From: Tetrapyrgos nigripes
Taxonomy: Eukaryota > Basidiomycota > Agaricomycetes > Agaricales > Campanellaceae
DNA length: 64,000 nt
NCBI GenBank assembly: GCA_013368315.1
Contig: JAACJM010000308.1
Coordinates: 20,266 to 84,265, forward strand
Reading direction: 5' to 3'
A program made the position numbers and the translations under genes. Below the pieces are notes generated by a model. The model did no database searches and was not told where the DNA came from. It saw only the letters and a list, made by a program, of their open reading frames with translations. Positions 58,058 through 64,000 of this stretch are shown here, piece after piece; within the stretch, counting starts at the first letter, position 1; each line of letters starts with the position of its first letter.

Positions 58058-59179
58058 CAAGCTGGGTACTGGTAACCTCTCAGGCCACCACACAGAGGCA
58101 CTAGATGATGACAAGACTGGGGTAAAAAGCCATCACTTCGCATGGCAAGCTACGAGGCCTGTTCAATAAAGCCAAAATTTTACTCTTATATTGACTATGC
58201 TGCAGCTGCTGAGAGAAAGAGAGCTAAAACAACAAAAGAGGATTTGAAGACAAGAATTACGAGGTTTGTACTTGATGTGAATGCAAGCTTGAGGAGTGGA
58301 GGAATAGGCACACCCAGCACTAACTAATATTTATTGGCCAAAAGTTAGTTCAGAAAGGTCAAAATTTCAAGGGACCAGGAAACTCATTTGGAAACAAAAG
58401 GTTTTCGTGCTTCAGAAATCTATCGGAAGCAGATCCGAGCCAATCAGATCACTTGCCGAGGCTTCGGAAATTTAAACTTTTCGAATCCATTTTTGAGCAC
58501 CAGAGATTTGATGTTTCCTAATTAACTTCTGGACATGGGATATTGGTTACTGCTGGGTGTGAGGGCAGTGGACATTGTTGACACTGGCAGTGAAAATGAG
58601 CTGGCATGATGTTTGCATGACGTTGTGGTTGTCGACAGAAAGGCCTTGCGTTGATCCGAGGAAGCCGTGAACAATGTCATGGGTCTTTGATGGGTCTCGT
58701 CCGTGATTCCAGATGAGCACCTAATGAGCGCCAACGAACAGGGGTGGGAGTTTGAACCCATGGAAAAGATCTGGGAGGTCGCTAGGGGAGGTCGCTACGA
58801 CATAAATTAACTCAGCCTAAAGGCCTCGTAACAAGTAGAATAGATAGATAGTGAGTAAGCCAAAGGTAAACCTATGTCAACATAGTATTAAGTCAAGCTG
58901 AGCAGTATGGATCTAAGAGATACAAGTGGACAGACTAAGGAACCTATCTACATAGCCATGTAGTAAATATACAAAAGTGGGAAGCTAGAGACAACCATAG
59001 AATGATAGTCATGTGTCTAAGTGATGTCAATATATGCAGTAGAAGCAGATATGATCTGGCAGTCAGAGAAATGATGTATCAAAGAAGATAGAAGTCATAA
59101 GTACCAGGAGACGAGATCTAGAACAAAAGAAGTAGAAGGAATGGAAGACAGGGTCTGGAAGGGAAGACAGGAAGGGATT
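58058..59179. other. Unique ~1.1-kb segment inside the array
   Basis: Non-repetitive sequence between two array segments. A short + frame (58142-58327) and a minus frame (58522-58761) do not resemble known proteins. It contains 'tacgaggcct' (58150) and 'aggcctcgta' (58820) in inverted orientation. It may be an insertion, though no target duplication was seen. Confidence 0.6.
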
Positions 59180-61255
59180 CATGACATCATGAAGGTTTCA
59201 TGAGTGACTCATGAAGGACTCTTGAAGGACTCTTGAAGGACTAGTGAAGGGTTCATGAAGGTTTAGTGAGTGACTCATGAAGGACTCATGAAGGACTCAT
59301 GAAGGCCTCATGAAGGGTTTATGAAAGTTTGGTGAGTGATTCATGAAAGACTCATGAAGGACTCGTGAAGGACTCATGAAGGGTTCATGACCGTTTGTTG
59401 AGTGATTCATGAAGGACTTGTGATGGACTCATGAAGGACTTGTGAAGGACTCGGGAAGGACTCATGAAGGACTTGTGAAGGGTTCATGAAGGTTTCATGA
59501 GTGGCTCATGAAGGACTGGTGAAGGGTTCATGAAGGTTTGGTGAGTGACTCATGAAGGACTCGTGAAGAACTTGTGAAAGAGTCATAAAGGACTCATGAA
59601 GGGTTCATGAAGGTTTGTTGAGTGACTCATGAAGGACTCATGAAGGTTTTGTGAGTGGCTCATGCAGGACTTGTGAAACACTCATGAAGAACTTGTGAAG
59701 GGTTTGTGAAGGACTCATGAAGGACTCATGAAGGGTTCATGAAAGTTTCATGAGTGACTCATGAAGGACTCATGAATGAATCATGAAGGGTTCATGAAGG
59801 TTTCGTGAGTAACACATGAAAGACTCATGAAGGGTTGGTGAAGGCCCCATGAGTGACTCATGAAGGACTCATGAAGCGTTCATGAAGGACTTGTGAAGGG
59901 TTCATAAAGGTCTCATGAGGGACTAGTGAGGGACTCATGAAGGGTTCACTCATGAAGGTTTTGTGAGGGACTTGTGAAGGACTTGTGAAGGGTTCATGAA
60001 CGTTTCGTGAGTGGCTCATGAAGGACTCATGAAGAACTCGTGAAGGGTTTGTGAAGTACTTGTGAAGGACTTGTGAAGGGTTCATGAAAGTTTCATGAGT
60101 GACTCATGAAGGACTCATGAATGAGTTGTGAAGGGTTCATGAAGGTTTCGTGAGTAACACATGAAAGACTCATGAAGGACTCATGAAGGGTGCATGGAGG
60201 GTTCATGAAGAAAGGTTTCATGAGGGACTGGTGAAGGACTGGTGAAGGGTTCATGAAGGCTTCGTGAGTGGCTCATGAAGGACTCATGAAGGACTTTTGA
60301 AGGACTCGTGAAGGACTTTTGAAGGGTTCATGAAGTTTCATGAGTGACTGATGAAGGACTCGTGAAGGGTTTATGAAGTTTGGTGAGTGATTCATGAAGG
60401 ACTCATGAAGGAATTGTGAAGGACTTGTGAAGTACTTGTGAAGGACTCATGAAGGACTCATGAAGGACTTGTGAAGGGTTCATGAAGGTTTCATGAGTGA
60501 CTTGTAAAGGACTCATGAAGGACTTGTGAAGGGTTCATGAAGATTTCATAAGTGACTCAGGAAGGACTCGTGAAGGCCTTGGGAAGGACTCATGAAGTAC
60601 TCATGAAGGGTTCATGAACGCTTTGTGAGTGACTCGTGAAGGACTCGTGAAGGACTCAATAAGGGTTCGTAAAGGTTTTGTGAGTGACTCATGAAGGAAT
60701 CATGAAGGACTCGTGAATGTTTCATGAAGGTTTCATGAGTAATGCATGAAAGACTCGTGAAGGGTTGGCGAGACTCGTGAAGGGTTCATGGAGGACTCAT
60801 GAAGGACTCATGAAGGACTCATGCAGGACTTGTGAAGGGTTCATGAAGGACTCATGAAGGACTCATGAAGGGTTTATGAAGGTTTCGTGAGTAATGCATG
60901 GAAGACTTGTGAAGGGTTGGTGAAGGACCTATGAGTGACTTATGAGGGACTCATGAAGGGTTCATGAAGGTTTGGTAAGTGACTCATGAAGGACTCATGA
61001 AGAGTTCATGAAGGTTTGGTGAGCAATTTGTGAAGGACTCATGAAGGACTTGTGAAGGACTTGTGAAGGACTTGTGAAAGATTTGGAAGGAGTCATGAAG
61101 GGTTCATGAAAGTTTCATGAGTGACTCATGAAAAACTCATGAAGGACTTGTGAAGGACTTGTGAAGGACTCAGGAAGGACTCATAAAGGGTTCATGAAGG
61201 ACTTGTGAAGGGTTCATGAAGGACTCGTGAGGGACTCATGAAGGACTCATAAATC
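59180..61255. repeat. 11-bp minisatellite array, segment 2
   Basis: Same monomer and direction as segment 1, about 190 units. A minus-strand frame at 59858-60085 is open merely because three 11-base units make 11 stop-free codons. Confidence 0.95.
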
Positions 61256-61954
61256 ACTCACCAAACCTTCATGAACCCTTCACAACTCATTCATAAGCCC
61301 TTCATGAGTCACTCATGAAACTTTCATGAACCCTTCACAAGTCCTTCACAAACCCTTCACAAGTTCTTCATGAGTGTTTCACAAGTCCTGCATGAGCCAC
61401 TCACAAATCCTTCATGAGTTCTTCATGAGTCACTCACCAAACCTTCATGAACCCTTCACGAGTCCTTCACAAGTCACTCACCAAACCCTTCACAAGTCCT
61501 TCATGAACCCTTCATGAACCCTCCATGAGTCATTCATGCATTACTCACAAAACCTCCATGAACCCTTAACTTTCATGAACCCTTCATGAGTCCTTCACGA
61601 GTCCTTCACAAACCCTTCACAAGTTCTTCATGAGTGTTTCACAAGTCCTGCATGAGCCACTCACAAATCCTTCATGAGTCACTCACCAAACCTTCATGAA
61701 CCCTTCACGAGTCCTTCATGACTCCTTCACAAGTTCTTCACAAGTCCTTCACAAGTCCTTCATGAGTCACTCACCAAACCTTCATGAACCCTTCACGAGT
61801 CCTTCATGAGTCCTTCACAAGTCCTTCATGAGCCACTCACCAAACCTTCATGAACCCTTCACAAGTCCTTCATGAGTCACTCACAAAGTGTTCATGAACC
61901 CTTCATGAGTCCTTCATGAGTCCTTCATGAGCCACTTACGAAACCTTCATGAAC
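61256..61954. repeat. 11-bp minisatellite array, inverted segment 3
   Basis: From about 61256 the monomer appears as its reverse complement (ATGAGTCCTTC, ATGAACCCTTC, ACCAAACCTTC, ATGAGTCACTC). About 100 bases (from 'cacaaacccttcacaagttc') occur twice, near 61338 and 61608. The segment ends at the LTR start at 61955. Confidence 0.95.
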
Positions 61955-62706
61955 TGTGGAGATGTTACCTGCCTCGCAGGTAGAATGCCCTACCTCTAGG
62001 CAATCCTCATCAAGACTAACATCTCAAGACAAGCCCACAACAAATTCATTCCTCTTCTATTACTCCGACTCTCTACGCCATTTGGCTGTAGTCTACCGTG
62101 GCAACGTGTATAACACTTTGTCAATCAGGTGTAGGTGGGAAAGGGAATTGGATACTGGAGTGGAGATTGTTTCCTCATTTCTTTCTTTCATTTCTTTTAT
62201 GTTTATGACTTGTGGCAGATGTATGGAAGAGTGTATTGGAAGTGAAGGGTTCAAGATGACGCTCAGGCTCAGGCCATCGAAGCCTCTCCAGTACAGTGTG
62301 CAGGAGGAGCATTCTACTGCCAACAAGGTGGATGCGATTGGTGGTACCCTGGCTCTGAGGATCTGACATGACCTTGATACTCAACTTAACGGACTTTATA
62401 GCAATCACCTGTGTATCAGTAGACTAGACACGTCAGAACAATGTGAGAATTTTATCTCTCTCTCTCATCTTCCATCTTGGATCTTGCTCTAAGGTCTTTA
62501 GTTGTCAACGTATGCCACACCCTTAGTGCTCACTCAGTTAGATCAACGCATCTTATTAGGCGAGTTTCCTTATTCTTTTCATAATAAACTAATCTACTCT
62601 GTGGTCTCTGCAGAACTACATAGTATTTTAGTTTATTCACAGACTCGCGTCTGTACACCTGACCGATCTTCCTCACTCTACCCGTAGCACAACTCATTCT
62701 TCCACA
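61955..62706 (+). mobile_element. 5' LTR of a second Ty3/gypsy element
   Basis: 752 bases bounded by the perfect short inverted repeat TGTGGA…TCCACA. Immediately downstream is GTGGTGACCACTGC, a plausible primer site, and then gag. The left neighbour is the minisatellite (target half TGAAC at 61950-61954); the other end of the element is outside the window. It is unrelated to LTR families A, B and C. Confidence 0.8.
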
Positions 62707-62749
62707 GTGGTGACCACTGCAGGGGGATTGGTTTACCGAGGGTACAGAC

Positions 62750-64000
62750 ATAAAGGTGCGCACTCGCCCCTTTTTAGCACTCTCACCTCTTTTCCAGCCA
62801 TCTTTCGGTTCTGTTGAGGGCTCAGACCGAATATTGAAGTCGCCATTACAGATTTATCAGGATCATCAACTCTGTCGTTACCGACATCCTTATCGACGTT
62901 GTCAACATCGAACCCGTCCATTATCGTTACGACACCTTCACCTGCCCGGTGCTCCTTTCTTTGATGGAAAGAATGCTCAAGACTTTCTCGATGACATTCT
63001 CTCACACGGAGAAAGGGTGGGTATTATGGACCCCAACAAACTCGTCAACTACATCATAACATACTCCGTGCCTAAAGTTAGGGACGTCATTCGCTACCTT
63101 CCAGAGTTCGACAGGGACATAGAAGATTGACAAGCTGACACTATGACTTGGGCAGCAGCGGCAGCAATGTTGAAGTCACTATATGCATCGGCTTTGGACC
63201 CTAGAGAAATCACTCCACGAGACTTGGAAAAGTTCTGCAAGAACTTCAACAAGAAAGGGTCGTTCTCTTCCAAGCAGGAGGTCGACAAGTATAGACAAGA
63301 TTTCCTTTATTTTGCTTCCCGCCTCCTTAAGAAGAAACGCATGACTAACAAATCTCTTAACTTTGACTTTATCACAGGTTTACCGAAATCACTCAAAGAA
63401 TAGTTTGGAGAGCGGGTCCTGGAACCAAAACGCAACAACGCCTCACCGCCCACTATTCAAGAGTCAGTACAAATACTTTACACGAAGTTTGCGACTACCT
63501 CATTGCACTACCGTCCTTGGGAGCAATCTACAAGTGAAAACCAGGAACATCAAGAGCAAGATGAAGATGATGACGATGAGCCTACCAGCGCTGCTGCTCC
63601 TGCAGTGACGTCTCAAACGCAAATGGAAGCGATTACACGTCAATTGGAACAGCTCACCTTGGCCATGCTATCAACAAGAACTACAACGTCTCCAGACCAC
63701 AACGAACAAGGACTATGTTGGGTGTGTGGTATGGTTCATATTAATCCTGGTAGTCCTATCAAATGTCCGGTTACTCCTGCTCTTGTCAGCGAGAACCTTA
63801 TTGTTTTCAATCCTGCTAAACACAGGTATACACTCCCTAACGGGGAGGATTTCCCAAGACTACTAGCTGCTCATCTCAGAGCTCAGGCTGGCAACGGTTC
63901 CACTCAATCAACTACTATGGGTGCTACTAACACTACGGAATTTTCTAGAGATGCACCACCCTATCTTGGGTGTACTTCTCATATGGTTGGGTGTCTTGGC
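62750..64000 (+). pseudogene. Gag of the second Ty3/gypsy element, decayed, runs off the window
   Basis: One frame spans the region: HLPGAPFFDGKNAQDFLDDI…, KLVNYIITYSVPKVRDVIRY, MTWAAAAAMLKSLYASALDP, FCKNFNKKGSFSSKQEVDKY, NFDFITGLPKSLKE, YRPWEQS, an Asp-rich patch, a short coiled coil and a knuckle-like CWVCGMVHINPGSPIKCP near 63717-63770. These are typical of fungal Ty3/gypsy gag proteins. Two in-frame stops interrupt it: TGA at 63128 and TAG at 63401. No in-frame ATG is present at the expected start; ATA at 62750 may be a former ATG. All three could be single transitions. Protease and RT should lie beyond 64000. Confidence 0.8.

Noticed and set aside
57250..61954. CRISPR-like array of short repeats
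   Set aside because: Units are 11 bp, directly abutting with no unique spacers, and the context is eukaryotic; it is a minisatellite.

Overview
This looks like a repeat-dense, gene-poor stretch of a filamentous fungal nuclear genome, most likely an Agaricomycete (mushroom-forming basidiomycete). The reasons are many introns of about 50-65 nt with GTANGT donors and short 3' ends, a Plavaka-type (CACTA) transposase remnant, a basidiomycete-type integrase-core gene, Ty3/gypsy chromoviruses with self-priming-type ends, and hypothetical genes of families that are common in basidiomycete genomes. I cannot name the species. No rRNA, tRNA, CRISPR or ordinary housekeeping gene was recognised.

Layout. 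0.5-9.3 kb: a dispersed repeat (R1) is split by a 7,772-bp DNA transposon (1361-9132). It has ~110-bp terminal inverted repeats, a 6-bp target duplication and its own cargo: a multi-exon + strand gene, a 138-bp-unit tandem array, a decayed integrase-core gene and a clean multi-exon minus-strand gene. A second R1 copy at 18.1-19.3 kb supplies the empty site. 9.3-24.4 kb: degenerate gene fragments, R1 fragments, a near-perfect hairpin element (20.2 kb) and a chromovirus scrap (22.5 kb). 24.4-28.8 kb: three solo LTRs, one of them carrying a 343-bp TA-flanked MITE.

29.7-45.0 kb is the centrepiece. One hypothetical gene was broken by successive insertions: a solo LTR (30665-39095, TSD GCAGT), itself split by a full-length 7,911-bp Ty3/gypsy chromovirus (30826-38736, TSD ACCAT); a second solo LTR (39911-40532, TSD GTCAC); and a 2,004-bp Mutator-like element (42066-44069, 9-bp TSD) that holds an 11-bp minisatellite. 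Exon reading frames continue across these insertions. The gypsy element has damaged gag-pol (frameshifts, a lost RT segment, one integrase catalytic Asp changed to Asn). On the opposite strand, between the chromodomain and the 3' LTR, it carries an apparently intact three-exon gene with its own TATA box, encoding a 296-aa coiled-coil protein with a zinc-cluster-like cysteine motif.

45-57 kb: fragments of other hypothetical genes, a hairpin MITE, and a Plavaka transposase pseudogene broken by two LTRs. 57.2-62.0 kb: a large 11-bp minisatellite array whose orientation flips at about 61256. It is interrupted at 61955 by the 5' LTR of a second Ty3/gypsy element, whose decayed gag runs off the window.

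Two themes link the regions. First, nearly all differences between the paired LTRs, the integrase Asp-to-Asn change, several CGA-to-TGA stops and the monomer variants of the 57-62 kb array are what CpG deamination would produce, pointing to cytosine methylation of repeats. Second, the LTR families share a short hairpin next to a self-primer sequence, although they otherwise differ strongly.
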